Source: Chitinophagaceae bacterium (GTDB lineage: Bacteria; Bacteroidota; Bacteroidia; Chitinophagales; Chitinophagaceae). From it: a DNA stretch of 34,646 nt. Within the stretch, counting starts at the first letter, position 1. The number at the start of each line of letters is the position of its first letter. A program made the position numbers and the translations under genes. The notes below the pieces were generated by a model. The model did not search any database. It had not been told where the DNA came from and saw nothing but the letters and a program-made list of their open reading frames with translations. The DNA lies in the NCBI GenBank assembly GCA_009885535.1, contig VFKL01000118.1:1-34646 (forward strand), given 5' to 3'. Of the stretch, positions 1 to 8,179 are shown one piece after another.

Positions 1-1
1 A

Positions 2-103
2 AATCGCAGAGCCGATATTTTTAATTCGATAATTTTCAAAATTATGAATGCAGTTCCAAAAAGGTATAGTGATTTAATAATGCCTTGCGTTCAAAATACC
101 TAA
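2..103 (+). CDS. C-terminal end of an unidentified protein (partial)
   Basis: A reading frame is open from the window edge and stops at TAA 101-103, giving 33 residues that end in NAVPKRYSDLIMPCVQNT. The mix of hydrophobic and basic residues looks protein-like and faintly recalls the tail of short-chain dehydrogenases, but this is too short to identify. It runs in the same direction as dxs, with 65 bases between them. It could also be a chance open frame. Confidence 0.35.
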   Translation, partial: NRRADIFNSIIFKIMNAVPKRYSDLIMPCVQNT

Positions 104-168
104 TCCTATTAATCTTTAATAATCAATGTTTAATTGATTATTTTTATGTTAAAGTAAATTGACTAAGA

Positions 169-2097
169 ATGGAAATATTACCCGGTAACTTATTGAAAAT
201 GATTGATAGCCCTGCTGATCTTAAAAAATTAAGCAAGGATCAAATGCATACTGTTGCCAATGAATTAAGGCAATACATTGTTGATGTAGTAAGTGTTTAT
301 GGGGGGCATTTTGGCGCGAGCTTAGGCGTTGTTGAATTATCTGTTGCATTACACTATGTATTTAATACACCTTATGATCAATTGGTTTGGGACGTAGGTC
401 ATCAGGCCTATGGGCATAAAATACTTACAGGACGAAGAGATAATTTTCCCAGTAATAGAAAATATGACGGGTTGAGTGGTTTTCCAAAAAGAAGCGAGAG
501 CGAATACGATACATTTGGCGTTGGTCATTCTTCTACATCGATTTCGGCTGCGTTGGGCATGGCGATGGCTTCGCATTATAAAGGTGAAAAAGATAGGCAA
601 CATATAGCGGTAATTGGCGATGGCGCATTAACTGCAGGACTTGCATTTGAAGCGATGAATCATGCAGGGATTGAAAAAAGTAATGTGTTAATTATCTTGA
701 ACGATAATAACATGAGCATCGACCCCAACGTGGGTGCTTTAAAAGAATATCTAACCGATATCACTACATCACATACATACAATGAACTTCGCGATAACGT
801 TTGGAAGGCGTTGGGAAAGTTGCCCATTGGAAAAAATTACAGCAGAGAAATGGCTAGCAAAGTTGAAGCTAGTCTGAAAGGTTTAGTCAGCAAAAGCAGT
901 AATTTATTTGAAGCCTTGCAACTAAGGTATTTTGGTCCAATTGATGGACATAATGTAACTAAATTAATAGATACCCTTAATGACTTAAAAGACATATCTG
1001 GTCCGAAGATTTTGCACATAAAAACAGTGAAAGGAAAAGGATATGCATTAGCAGAAAAAGATCAAACCAAATGGCATGCACCAGGATTATTTGATAAAGT
1101 AACTGGTGAAATATTAAAGAAAACTTTTGATGCACCACAACCGCCAAAATATCAGGATGTGTTTGGGCATACGATTATAGAATTGGCAGAAAATAACCCG
1201 AAAATAATGGGGGTAACGCCAGCAATGCCAAGTGGTTCATCACTAAAATTCATGATGGATAAAATGCCAGATCGCGCATTTGATGTAGGTATTTGCGAGC
1301 AACATGCAGTGACCCTAAGTGCGGGTATGGCTACTCAGGGTTTAAGGGTGTTTTGCAATATTTATTCCTCATTTATGCAACGTGCCTATGACATGGTAAT
1401 TCATGATGTTGCGATTCAAAAACTACCTGTAATATTTTGTTTGGATAGAGCAGGGTTGGTTGGTGAAGATGGTCCTACACATCATGGTTGTTATGATATT
1501 GCATTCATGCGTTGTATTCCAAATATTGTGGTAAGTGCGCCGATGAATGAATCTGAGCTCAGGGATTTGATGTACACGGCTCAATTGGAAACCAATGAAT
1601 ATCCATTTGTAATTCGTTATCCAAGAGGAGAGGGTGTTTTGATAGATTGGAAAACCCCAATGAAAGAAATTCAAATCGGGAAAGGTAGAAAATTAAAAGA
1701 TGGGGATGATATAGCTATTTTAACTTTTGGTCATCCAGGTAATTTTGCAGCATCTGCGATACGTGACGTGAAATCTGAAGGCATAAACCCAGCACATTAT
1801 GATATGCGTTTTGCAAAACCTATTGATGAGGAAATGCTTCATGAAGTATTTGCTAAATACAAAAAAATAATTACGGTAGAAGATGGAACAGTTGTAGGAG
1901 GATTTGGTTCTGCTATTTTGGAGTTTATGAATGCTTTTGGCTATAAGGCGGATGTAAAAATTATGGGTATCCCGGATCGTTTGGTAGAGCATGGGACGCC
2001 TAAACAATTGTATGATGAAATTGGATTAGATGCTAATGGAATCGCAACAGAAATAAGAAAGATGGCTTTCATTGAAAAAATGATTACCACAGCTTAG
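169..2097 (+). CDS. dxs: 1-deoxy-D-xylulose-5-phosphate synthase
   Basis: This cytosolic thiamine-diphosphate enzyme condenses pyruvate with glyceraldehyde 3-phosphate, the first step of the MEP isoprenoid pathway; its product also feeds thiamine and pyridoxal synthesis. The 642-residue length is normal. Visible motifs are HFGASLGVVEL (about 47-57), WDVGHQAYGHK (74-84), the ThDP/Mg signature starting GDGAL at 150 and closing at NDNNMS near 178-183, and the transketolase-like pyrimidine domain with DVGICEQHAV in the second half, followed by the C-terminal transketolase domain. The ATG at 169 gives the usual family start, with the DLKKLS segment near residue 17. The gene stands alone, converging on the VOC gene. 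Undecaprenyl phosphate, needed by the MraY/MurG steps encoded further along, derives from this pathway. Identification is secure. Confidence 0.97.
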   Translation: MEILPGNLLKMIDSPADLKKLSKDQMHTVANELRQYIVDVVSVYGGHFGASLGVVELSVALHYVFNTPYDQLVWDVGHQAYGHKILTGRRDNFPSNRKYDGLSGFPKRSESEYDTFGVGHSSTSISAALGMAMASHYKGEKDRQHIAVIGDGALTAGLAFEAMNHAGIEKSNVLIILNDNNMSIDPNVGALKEYLTDITTSHTYNELRDNVWKALGKLPIGKNYSREMASKVEASLKGLVSKSSNLFEALQLRYFGPIDGHNVTKLIDTLNDLKDISGPKILHIKTVKGKGYALAEKDQTKWHAPGLFDKVTGEILKKTFDAPQPPKYQDVFGHTIIELAENNPKIMGVTPAMPSGSSLKFMMDKMPDRAFDVGICEQHAVTLSAGMATQGLRVFCNIYSSFMQRAYDMVIHDVAIQKLPVIFCLDRAGLVGEDGPTHHGCYDIAFMRCIPNIVVSAPMNESELRDLMYTAQLETNEYPFVIRYPRGEGVLIDWKTPMKEIQIGKGRKLKDGDDIAILTFGHPGNFAASAIRDVKSEGINPAHYDMRFAKPIDEEMLHEVFAKYKKIITVEDGTVVGGFGSAILEFMNAFGYKADVKIMGIPDRLVEHGTPKQLYDEIGLDANGIATEIRKMAFIEKMITTA

Positions 2098-2128
2098 TTT
2101 CAATATATTTAAGAAAGATGGTGATTAT

Positions 2129-2560
2129 TTAAGATTTTGGATAGTCGTAATTCACCATCCATTGAATACCAAATTTATCGGTTAGCATTCCAAAGTATGC
2201 GCCCCAAAAAGTATCCACAATTGGCATTGTAATGGTTCCATCTTGTGAAAGTTTGGTGAAAAAATGATTGGCTTCTTCTTTTGTTTCTGTGCTGATAGAT
2301 AGCGAGATGTTATTTCCAGCGATATGATTATGTTCTGGCATGGTGTCGCTACCATACAATACCACATGTTCATTTACAGGCAGCACTACATGCATGATTC
2401 TGTTGCCTAATTCTTCAGGTATAGGCGGTTGACCTACTTGTGGAGGGATTTCACTAAATCGATTAATGTCTTCAAATTCCGTCCCAAACACGGAGCGATA
2501 AAATTCAAATGCGGCTTCGCATTGTCCATCGAAAGTTATGTAAGTAGAAACTTTTACCAT
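2129..2560 (-). CDS. VOC-family (PhnB/YjdN-like) protein
   Basis: A 143-residue protein of the vicinal oxygen chelate (glyoxalase/bleomycin-resistance) superfamily, PhnB/YjdN-like branch. It opens with VSTYITFDGQCEAAFEFYRSV, the usual first beta strand and helix with F-Y-x-x-x-F spacing, and ends with WGAYFGMLTDKFGIQWMV, the second half-module. The substrate is unknown; proteins of this branch are often misnamed 3-demethylubiquinone methyltransferases. The start ATG lies 2 bases after the stop of the SRPBCC gene, so the two are almost certainly cotranscribed. SRPBCC/VOC pairs are common in bacteria, but their shared role is not established. No signal peptide, so probably cytosolic. Confidence 0.88.
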   Translation of the reverse strand: MVKVSTYITFDGQCEAAFEFYRSVFGTEFEDINRFSEIPPQVGQPPIPEELGNRIMHVVLPVNEHVVLYGSDTMPEHNHIAGNNISLSISTETKEEANHFFTKLSQDGTITMPIVDTFWGAYFGMLTDKFGIQWMVNYDYPKS

Positions 2561-2562
2561 CT

Positions 2563-3108
2563 TTAATTATTTTTTTCAATAATAGCTTTCATGTTTTTTA
2601 AACCATCTTCAAAATCTTTACCAATCATTTTTTCCAAGTTGAATACTAGTTTCATAATATTCATTGGATAACGGTATGATCCACTAAATGCCCAAGTAAC
2701 TTTTGTATTTGATTTATCCAAAGCAATTGCTGAAATCTCTGTATTGTTTTCTGCTTTGAATGGTTTTTCGAATTTCAATTTGGAAATCATGCTTTCACCT
2801 TCTACGATTTTTGTGATGGTTTGCGAACCAGTTCCAACATTTTTCACTTCACTTTCCCAAGAAGAAACAAAGCCAATTGTGCCATCGATGCCTGTATATT
2901 TATTTTTTATTTTGGGGTCCATTTTATTCCATACACTATACTCGTTTTGGTTTTTTAAATGTTTGATATAATTGAAAACACTGTCTTTTGGTGCTTGTAT
3001 CACGATAGTTCTTTCAAGTTTATAATCCTTAGGAATAAACAAAGCAACTACAAGTAAGATTGCCATTAGAATACCAATTGAAATCAAAATAATTTTGATA
3101 GTTTTCAT
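2563..3108 (-). CDS. SRPBCC-family (polyketide cyclase-like) protein with N-terminal membrane anchor
   Basis: A 181-residue protein. Residues about 5-25 form one hydrophobic helix, followed by FIPKDYKLERTIVIQAPKD, the typical first strand of an SRPBCC (START/Bet v 1-like) ligand-binding fold. The conserved pattern VFNYIKHLKNQNEYSVWNKMDP follows, and the C-terminal amphipathic helix is around residues 150-178. The family binds hydrophobic ligands; no catalytic residue can be named. The anchor suggests membrane attachment with the domain on the outer face. It is the first gene of a two-gene minus-strand operon with the VOC protein, spaced by 2 bases. Family assignment is good, function unknown. 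Confidence 0.85.
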   Translation of the reverse strand: MKTIKIILISIGILMAILLVVALFIPKDYKLERTIVIQAPKDSVFNYIKHLKNQNEYSVWNKMDPKIKNKYTGIDGTIGFVSSWESEVKNVGTGSQTITKIVEGESMISKLKFEKPFKAENNTEISAIALDKSNTKVTWAFSGSYRYPMNIMKLVFNLEKMIGKDFEDGLKNMKAIIEKNN

Positions 3109-3165
3109 ATTTTAATGATTGAGTAAAAAAGTAAAAAGTGTTTATACTCCTATTTTATTTTTGAC

Positions 3166-3501
3166 TTAGTAAAGCAAATGTTTTTTTGAATTACTTTTCC
3201 ATTTAGACTGGCTTTCATAATCTACGAAGTAAATTTTTAAATCAGCTTGACTTTGGTATTTTACGAAATAGATTTTTTTATCCGCTTGGCTTTCATATTC
3301 AACAAAAAACCATTTGCCTTCATTCTTATCTGCTTGGCTTGAGTATTTAACTTTATAAACGAGTAAATCCGCTTGGCTTTCGTAGTCCACTACAAAAACC
3401 TTTACGTCGGCTTGGCTTTCGTAATCAACGGTGAAAATTTTCTGAGCGTTGCTTACGTAGCTACAAATTAAAAATGCGGTGGAGAGGATGATTTTTTTCA
3501 T
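3166..3501 (-). CDS. Small secreted protein made of six YxSQAD repeats
   Basis: 111 residues. A signal peptide (about 1-19, ending SNAQ) is followed by six near-identical units of 13 residues with the core F/Y-x-V-x-Y-x-S-Q-A-D-x-x-V/I: FTVDYESQADVKV, FVVDYESQADLLV, YKVKYSSQADKNEGKW (3 residues longer), FFVEYESQADKKI, YFVKYQSQADLKI and a degenerate YFVDYESQSKWKS. After removal of the signal there is almost nothing but repeat, plus a short basic tail. The alternating pattern suggests a beta-strand per unit, stacking into a solenoid or a meander. It resembles a Bacteroidota family of unknown function (I recall the name DUF6150, not confirmed). No partner gene is obvious; it lies 57 bases upstream of the SRPBCC gene on the same strand. 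Confidence 0.75.
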   Translation of the reverse strand: MKKIILSTAFLICSYVSNAQKIFTVDYESQADVKVFVVDYESQADLLVYKVKYSSQADKNEGKWFFVEYESQADKKIYFVKYQSQADLKIYFVDYESQSKWKSNSKKHLLY

Positions 3502-3590
3502 GTTTAAAAGTAAAAAATAAAAAGTGAAATAATCAAATTGAAAATTAGGTAATGCTCAATTATTTTTTTAATCAGGAAATTAATTGTTTC

Positions 3591-3674
3591 TCAAATAGAA
3601 AATACGATTACGATATCTCCGTAAAGCATATAAATCAAAGCGTTGGTGTCCCAAAGGAATTTATTTCCACTCAT
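3591..3674 (-). pseudogene. Truncated VapC-like PIN-domain toxin remnant
   Basis: An ATG at 3674 overlaps the end of the upstream antitoxin frame and opens a 27-codon frame reading MSGNKF then LWDTNALIYMLYGD, before TGA at 3591-3593. The D-T-N-x-L-I-Y stretch is the first conserved acidic motif and helix of VapC/PIN ribonucleases, which normally run about 120-140 residues with three or four metal-binding acids. Only the first acid is present here; no later PIN motif was found in any frame before the next gene. The overlap of toxin start and antitoxin stop is the standard vapBC arrangement, so this is best read as a toxin inactivated by deletion. Confidence 0.6.
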
Positions 3675-3825
3675 CTCGCAATGATTTTTGAACTGTTAAT
3701 GGATCTTCTTTTAATTTTATTGAACCACAAAATTTTTTTGTATTAACACCTTCAACAGTTAAAAACTTTTTTTTGATTAGATCAATTTCTTTCTTTGTGG
3801 CACCTTTTTTTAAAACAAGTACCAT
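3661..3825 (-). CDS. VapB-like antitoxin (orphaned)
   Basis: The 54-residue product from ATG 3825 starts MVLVLKKGATKKEIDLI and ends FCGSIKLKEDPLTVQKSLRD plus EWK. The C-terminal pattern (C-G-x-x-K-L-K-E-D-P-L-x-x-Q-K-x-x-R-D-E-W) is one I know from small antitoxin-like proteins encoded directly before PIN-domain toxins in Bacteroidota. The frame extends upstream to an ATG at 3918 (85 residues), but the extra 31 residues are Ile/Lys-rich and unlike the family, so the inner start is preferred. Its partner toxin is reduced to 27 codons at 3591-3674, with overlapping ends. It may still bind DNA or neutralise a related toxin elsewhere, or simply be decaying. Confidence 0.6.
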   Translation of the reverse strand: MVLVLKKGATKKEIDLIKKKFLTVEGVNTKKFCGSIKLKEDPLTVQKSLRDEWK

Positions 3826-3957
3826 AATAATATTTTCAATAAAGTTAATCAACTCTTTTAATTTTTTAGTCAACTTGATTTTTATTATCATTTCTATATA
3901 ACTAATGTACATTATCAATTCATCAGATTTATTCTAGAATTTTGAAAATGGCAATTA

Positions 3958-4051
3958 GAGTCAAATCCTGTGGGCTTTTATAGATTATTCATTCGGTATA
4001 ATATTGAAATCTATCGGAATATTCCACAAAAAAAACCACCGGATTTGACTC
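3958..4051. repeat. Nested inverted repeats downstream of nrdJ
   Basis: A perfect 11-bp inverted repeat, GAGTCAAATCC at 3958-3968 and GGATTTGACTC at 4041-4051, encloses a second 7-bp one, ATAGATT at 3980-3986 and AATCTAT at 4008-4014, and the perfect palindrome GGAATATTCC at 4016-4025. The right arm is also half of the nrdJ terminator hairpin. It could be a duplicated, inverted terminator or the remains of a small palindromic repeat element next to the decayed vapBC locus. Confidence 0.55.
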
Positions 4052-4057
4052 CGATGG
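4028..4057 (-). terminator. Rho-independent terminator of nrdJ
   Basis: Read on the minus strand, CCATCGGA (4057-4050), loop GTCAAA, TCCGGTGG (4043-4036) forms an 8-bp stem with one G-T pair, followed by a run of eight T (4035-4028). It lies 36 bases past the nrdJ stop. Confidence 0.85.
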
Positions 4058-4092
4058 CTTCTGTGTTTAAGCAATTATTCAAAACACTATTT

Positions 4093-7000
4093 TTAGCTAC
4101 AACCTAAACTATTGCCACAATTCAAACATTTATAACAAGTGCCACTTCTTACAGTGATATGGCCGCAAGTATTACAAGCTGGTGCATCTGATTGCATTGA
4201 TTTATTTGCCGCACTTACTGCATCCATAGCTGATCCACCTTTTGATGGGGCAATGTATGGCTTCATGGAATCAGAGTTTCCTAAAACACGAACCTCGCTT
4301 AATTCTGGAGCACGTTGGCCAATTGTTGGTGTTGTTTCATCCCAAGATTCATTGCCCAAGTTTCCAACTTCTGGTTTATCCAAAACGTGAACCAAATCAG
4401 TTCTGCCTAAATATTCGTAAGCCAAAGAACGGAACATGAAGTCGATGATTGAAGTTGTTGTTTTAATATTTGGGTGTTCTACCATTCCCGCTGGTTCAAA
4501 TCTGGTAAACACAAATTTCTCAACATACTCTTCTAATGGAACCCCGTATTGCAACCCAATAGAAATAGCAATGGCAAAGCAGTTCAACATACTACGCATG
4601 GTTGCGCCTTCTTTTGCCATATCGATAAAGATTTCTCCTAATGTACCATCATTGTATTCTCCAGTTCTTAAGAATAAAGCCTGGCCATTTATTTTTGCTT
4701 TCTGGGTAAATCCTCTACGTTTTGCAGGTAGTGCTCTACGCTCTACAATCATTGCCAACTGACGCTTTAGTGAAGTATCTGCGCTGCCTTGAACACGCTT
4801 ATTCATTTCTTCCAACAATTCGTCTATGGTTAATTTACCCATATCAAACATTGTACTTTCTGTAGTTTCTTTTTCGCTTTCGTCTGTTGTTTTTTTCTTC
4901 TTATCTGATTTGTTGCTTAATGGTTGGCTCAATTTAGAACCATCACGATAACACGCGCATGCTTTCAAACCAAGTTCCCAACTTAAGCGATATGCATCTG
5001 CAATTTCTTCTATAGTTGCCTCATTTGGAAGGTTGATTGTTTTACTTATGGCACCACTTAAGAATGGTTGAGCGGCAGACATCATACGAATGTGACCATG
5101 TGCATGAATGTAGCGAACTCCTGTGTTTCCACATTTATTTGCACAATCAAATACCGGTAAATGTTCATCCTTTAAATGTGGAGCACCTTCTACAGTCATT
5201 GTACCGCATACGTAAATATTTGCAGCATCGATTTCTTCGTCACTAAATCCTAAAGCTTCTAATAAACTCCATTCAAAATCATTGTATTGAGCAGGCGTGA
5301 ATCCAAGTCTTTGTAAGCAATCCTCACCTAATGTGTACACATTAAATACAAAGCCAATTTCAAAAGCACTGCCCATTGCAGCATTTAATCTGTCGATTTC
5401 TGCAGGTCGGAATCCTTTACCAGCGAGTGTTTCATTGTTGATGTAAGGAGCACCTTTTAAAGTTGCATGTCCTTTTGCAAAGTTTACAATCTCTTCTATT
5501 TGCGCTTCTGAATACTTTAAATTCCGTAATGCTTGTGGCACACTTTGATTGATGATTTTGAAATAACCGCCACCACTTAATTTTTTGAATTTAACCAATG
5601 CAAAATCCGGTTCCACTCCAGTCGTGTCGCAATCCATCACTAAACCGATTGTACCTGTTGGTGCAATTACAGTTGTTTGTGCATTTCTGTAACCGTATTT
5701 TTCCCCCAATTGTACCGCATCATCCCATGCTTTGGTTGCAGCTTTCAATAAATAATCAGGGCAATATTTAGCGTTAATACCATTTGGCTTTATTTCCAAT
5801 CCTTCGTATGCATCTGTTGCATCGTATGCTGCTGCGCGATGATTATGCATTACTTTCAACATATGCTTTTTATTTTCTCCATACTTGCTAAAAGTACCAA
5901 GGAAAGAGGCCATTTCTGCTGAAGTTTTGTATGCAATACCGGTCATGATTGCGGTGATAGCCCCTGCAATTCCTCTAGCTTGTTCGCTATCGTAAGGAAT
6001 GCCACTTACCATCAACATACTGCCCAAATTTGCATATCCTAAACCTAATGTTCTATAGTCGTAACTCAATTGTGCTACTTCTTTTGATGGAAATTGAGCC
6101 ATCAAAACTGAAATTTCTAAAACTACAGTCCATAAACGACATGTATGTTCGAAACCAGCAACATCAAATGTATTGTTTTCTTCTTCAAAGAAACGACGAA
6201 GGTTTACACTAGCTAAATTACAAGCCGTGTTGTCTAAGAACATATATTCGCTACATGGATTTGAAGCCCTGATTGGTCCACCTTCAGGACAAGTATGCCA
6301 TTCGTTAATGGTTGTATCGTATTGTGTTCCAGGATCTGCACATTTCCAAGCTGCATAATTGATTTGGTCCCAAAGTTCAGTTGCTTTAATTGTTTTCATG
6401 GTGCTTCCATCGCTTCTAGCTTTAAGTTCCCAATCGCCATTTGCATCCAATACTTTGAAAAACGTATTTGGAATACGAACAGAGTTGTTGCTATTTTGAC
6501 CACTTACGGTTTTATATGCTTCACCTTCATAATCACTTGAATAACCTGCAGCAATTAGGGCAGCAACTTTATCTTCTTCTTTTAATTTCCAAGTTACAAA
6601 CTCCATGATTTCAGGATGGTCAAGATCTAAACAAACCATTTTCGCAGCACGTCTGGTTGTTCCACCACTTTTGATTGCACCTGCTGCACGATCGCCTATT
6701 TTTAAGAAACTCATTAAGCCGCTTGAGGTGCCACCACCGCTTAGTTTTTCATTTTCGCCTCTGATGCTGCTATAATTAGTACCAACACCACTACCATATT
6801 TAAAAATACGTGCTTCTCTTACCCATAAATCCATGATACCACCCTCATTTACTAAATCATCATCTACGCTCAAAATAAAACAAGCGTGAGGCTGAGGACG
6901 CTCATAAGCCGAAGTTGATTTTTTCAACTGACCATCTTTTGCATCTACATAATAATGACCTTGTGGTTTTCCGGTAATACCATATACTTCATGTAATCCG

Positions 7001-7422
7001 GTATTAAACCATTGTGGACTATTTGGAACGCATGCTTGATTTAAAATACTATATACCAATTCGTCATAAAAAATTTGCGCATCTTTTTTAGAGGCGAAAT
7101 AATCATTACGCTCTCCCCAAACACGCCAGCAATGCGCCATACGATGAGCAACTTGTTTTGATGTGGTTTCTCTGCCTTTACTTCCATCTGGTTGAGGAAC
7201 ACCCGCTTTTCTAAAATACTTTTGTGCTAAAATATCTGTAGCAATTTGGCTCCATTGTTTTGGAACCTCTACGTTGTCCATTTGGAAAACAACTTCTCCG
7301 CTTGGGTTTTTAATAACTGAAGTACGATAGTCGTATTCAAACATGTCGTAAGGACTAACGCCTTCTTTGGTGAATTGTCGCTGGAAGCTGAGTGCTTTTG
7401 ATGTTTCTTTTTTTGCTGGCAT
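4093..7422 (-). CDS. nrdJ: Adenosylcobalamin-dependent (class II) ribonucleoside-diphosphate reductase
   Basis: Reduces ribonucleotides to deoxyribonucleotides using a cobalamin-generated thiyl radical, so it works with or without oxygen but needs vitamin B12. The 1109 residues fit the long class II form. Motifs in order: NSPQWFNTG (about 134-142), PHACFILSV with redox Cys181, GGTTRRAAKM (about 253-262), NPCSEY with the expected thiyl Cys390, CNLASVN with redox Cys401, and a PTGTIGL segment further on. A Lys/Glu/Thr-rich linker (KKKKTTDESEKETTES) separates the catalytic barrel from the C-terminal part, which ends in a zinc-ribbon-like CNTCG...CYKCLNCG tail likely used for re-reduction by thioredoxin. 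It is transcribed alone, with its own terminator. No second reductase subunit or cobalamin riboswitch was seen here. Two DnaA-box-like sites lie about 100 bases upstream of the start. Confidence 0.97.
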   Translation of the reverse strand: MPAKKETSKALSFQRQFTKEGVSPYDMFEYDYRTSVIKNPSGEVVFQMDNVEVPKQWSQIATDILAQKYFRKAGVPQPDGSKGRETTSKQVAHRMAHCWRVWGERNDYFASKKDAQIFYDELVYSILNQACVPNSPQWFNTGLHEVYGITGKPQGHYYVDAKDGQLKKSTSAYERPQPHACFILSVDDDLVNEGGIMDLWVREARIFKYGSGVGTNYSSIRGENEKLSGGGTSSGLMSFLKIGDRAAGAIKSGGTTRRAAKMVCLDLDHPEIMEFVTWKLKEEDKVAALIAAGYSSDYEGEAYKTVSGQNSNNSVRIPNTFFKVLDANGDWELKARSDGSTMKTIKATELWDQINYAAWKCADPGTQYDTTINEWHTCPEGGPIRASNPCSEYMFLDNTACNLASVNLRRFFEEENNTFDVAGFEHTCRLWTVVLEISVLMAQFPSKEVAQLSYDYRTLGLGYANLGSMLMVSGIPYDSEQARGIAGAITAIMTGIAYKTSAEMASFLGTFSKYGENKKHMLKVMHNHRAAAYDATDAYEGLEIKPNGINAKYCPDYLLKAATKAWDDAVQLGEKYGYRNAQTTVIAPTGTIGLVMDCDTTGVEPDFALVKFKKLSGGGYFKIINQSVPQALRNLKYSEAQIEEIVNFAKGHATLKGAPYINNETLAGKGFRPAEIDRLNAAMGSAFEIGFVFNVYTLGEDCLQRLGFTPAQYNDFEWSLLEALGFSDEEIDAANIYVCGTMTVEGAPHLKDEHLPVFDCANKCGNTGVRYIHAHGHIRMMSAAQPFLSGAISKTINLPNEATIEEIADAYRLSWELGLKACACYRDGSKLSQPLSNKSDKKKKTTDESEKETTESTMFDMGKLTIDELLEEMNKRVQGSADTSLKRQLAMIVERRALPAKRRGFTQKAKINGQALFLRTGEYNDGTLGEIFIDMAKEGATMRSMLNCFAIAISIGLQYGVPLEEYVEKFVFTRFEPAGMVEHPNIKTTTSIIDFMFRSLAYEYLGRTDLVHVLDKPEVGNLGNESWDETTPTIGQRAPELSEVRVLGNSDSMKPYIAPSKGGSAMDAVSAANKSMQSDAPACNTCGHITVRSGTCYKCLNCGNSLGCS

Positions 7423-7523
7423 TGTTTATTAATTTGTTGTTATTAGGTTATAAATTCTCCCCTCGGGAGCTAACGAAAATATCTTTTGTAAACCATCTTT
7501 TGTCATCTTAAATATTAACATGG

Positions 7524-7545
7524 TGTGGACAAAAAATGTGGACAA
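7524..7545. promoter_or_regulatory. Pair of DnaA-box-like 9-mers upstream of nrdJ
   Basis: Two identical TGTGGACAA sequences (7524-7532 and 7537-7545, starts 13 bp apart) each differ at one base from the DnaA box TGTGGATAA. They lie 102-123 bases before the nrdJ start, which is read on the opposite strand (as TTGTCCACA). DnaA control of ribonucleotide reductase genes is known in other bacteria; here it is inferred from sequence only. Confidence 0.4.
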
Positions 7546-7705
7546 TTCATTATTGCGTATGCGCATTGAATTCCATGAGTTTTGCACGTTTTGTGGAAAG
7601 ATATTTTTTTTTATTGTTTGAAATATCTCTAAATATATTACGATTCTCATTTTTATTGTAATCATGGTTAATTTAGCCAAAATTTTTAAATAATTTACTG
7701 ATACA

Positions 7706-8158
7706 ATGCGAAGTGTAATTCAACGTGTAGCTTGGGCTAAAGTGAGTGTTAATGAAAAATTAAAATCAGCAATTTCAACAGGTTTACTTGTATTTGTTGG
7801 CATTGAAGATATTGACACAATTGACGATGCAATTTGGCTAAGCAATAAAATTGTCAATCTCAGAATATTCAATGATGAAAATAACATTCCCAATTTAAGT
7901 GTAAAAGACATTTACGGTGAAATTATTTTGGTAAGTCAGTTTACCCTTCATGCGCTCACAAAAAAAGGCAATCGCCCCAGCTATATCAAAGCTAGTAAGC
8001 CAGAACATGCGATACCATTATATCATAAGTTGATAGAGTGCTTGGAAATAGACCTCGGAAGACCAATACAAACCGGTGCTTTTGGTGCAGATATGAAGGT
8101 GGAATTATTGAATGATGGCCCCGTAACAATTTTAATAGACACACAACATAAAGCATAA
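7706..8158 (+). CDS. dtd: D-aminoacyl-tRNA deacylase
   Basis: Hydrolyses D-amino acids (and glycine mischarged on tRNA-Ala) from tRNA, a cytosolic proofreading step. The 150-residue length is typical. Family hallmarks are MRSVIQRVAWAKVSV at the start, the SQFTLHA motif (about 80-86) and the C-terminal TGAFGADMKVELLNDGPVT, which includes the NxGPVT segment carrying the cross-subunit Gly-cisPro pair. The SQFTL Ser/Gln/Thr residues are intact. The ATG at 7706 matches the universal family start. It is followed after 21 bases by a MazG-type pyrophosphohydrolase gene, so two housekeeping-sanitation enzymes appear to share a transcript. Divergent from nrdJ across 283 bases. Confidence 0.97.
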   Translation: MRSVIQRVAWAKVSVNEKLKSAISTGLLVFVGIEDIDTIDDAIWLSNKIVNLRIFNDENNIPNLSVKDIYGEIILVSQFTLHALTKKGNRPSYIKASKPEHAIPLYHKLIECLEIDLGRPIQTGAFGADMKVELLNDGPVTILIDTQHKA

Positions 8159-8179
8159 TGAATCTTTAAATTTTATAAA

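Noticed and set aside
3180-3440. Regular DNA repeats with the core GCTTGGCTTTC that might suggest a CRISPR-like array
   Set aside because: The period is 39 bases in frame with a coding sequence, repeats are imperfect at third codon positions, and the spacers encode the same protein unit; it is a coding repeat.
3552-3746. A 64-codon plus-strand open frame
   Set aside because: Antisense to the antitoxin/toxin-remnant frames, whose conserved motifs explain the region better.
7429-7680. An 83-codon minus-strand open frame just upstream of nrdJ
   Set aside because: Composition is not protein-like and it spans the nrdJ leader with the DnaA-like boxes; no family resemblance.
7423-7705. Possible cobalamin riboswitch controlling nrdJ
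   Set aside because: Expected for a B12-dependent enzyme, but I found no B12-box-like core; only a short CTCCC/GGGAG hairpin near 7458-7470 is visible. No NrdR-box pair was seen either.
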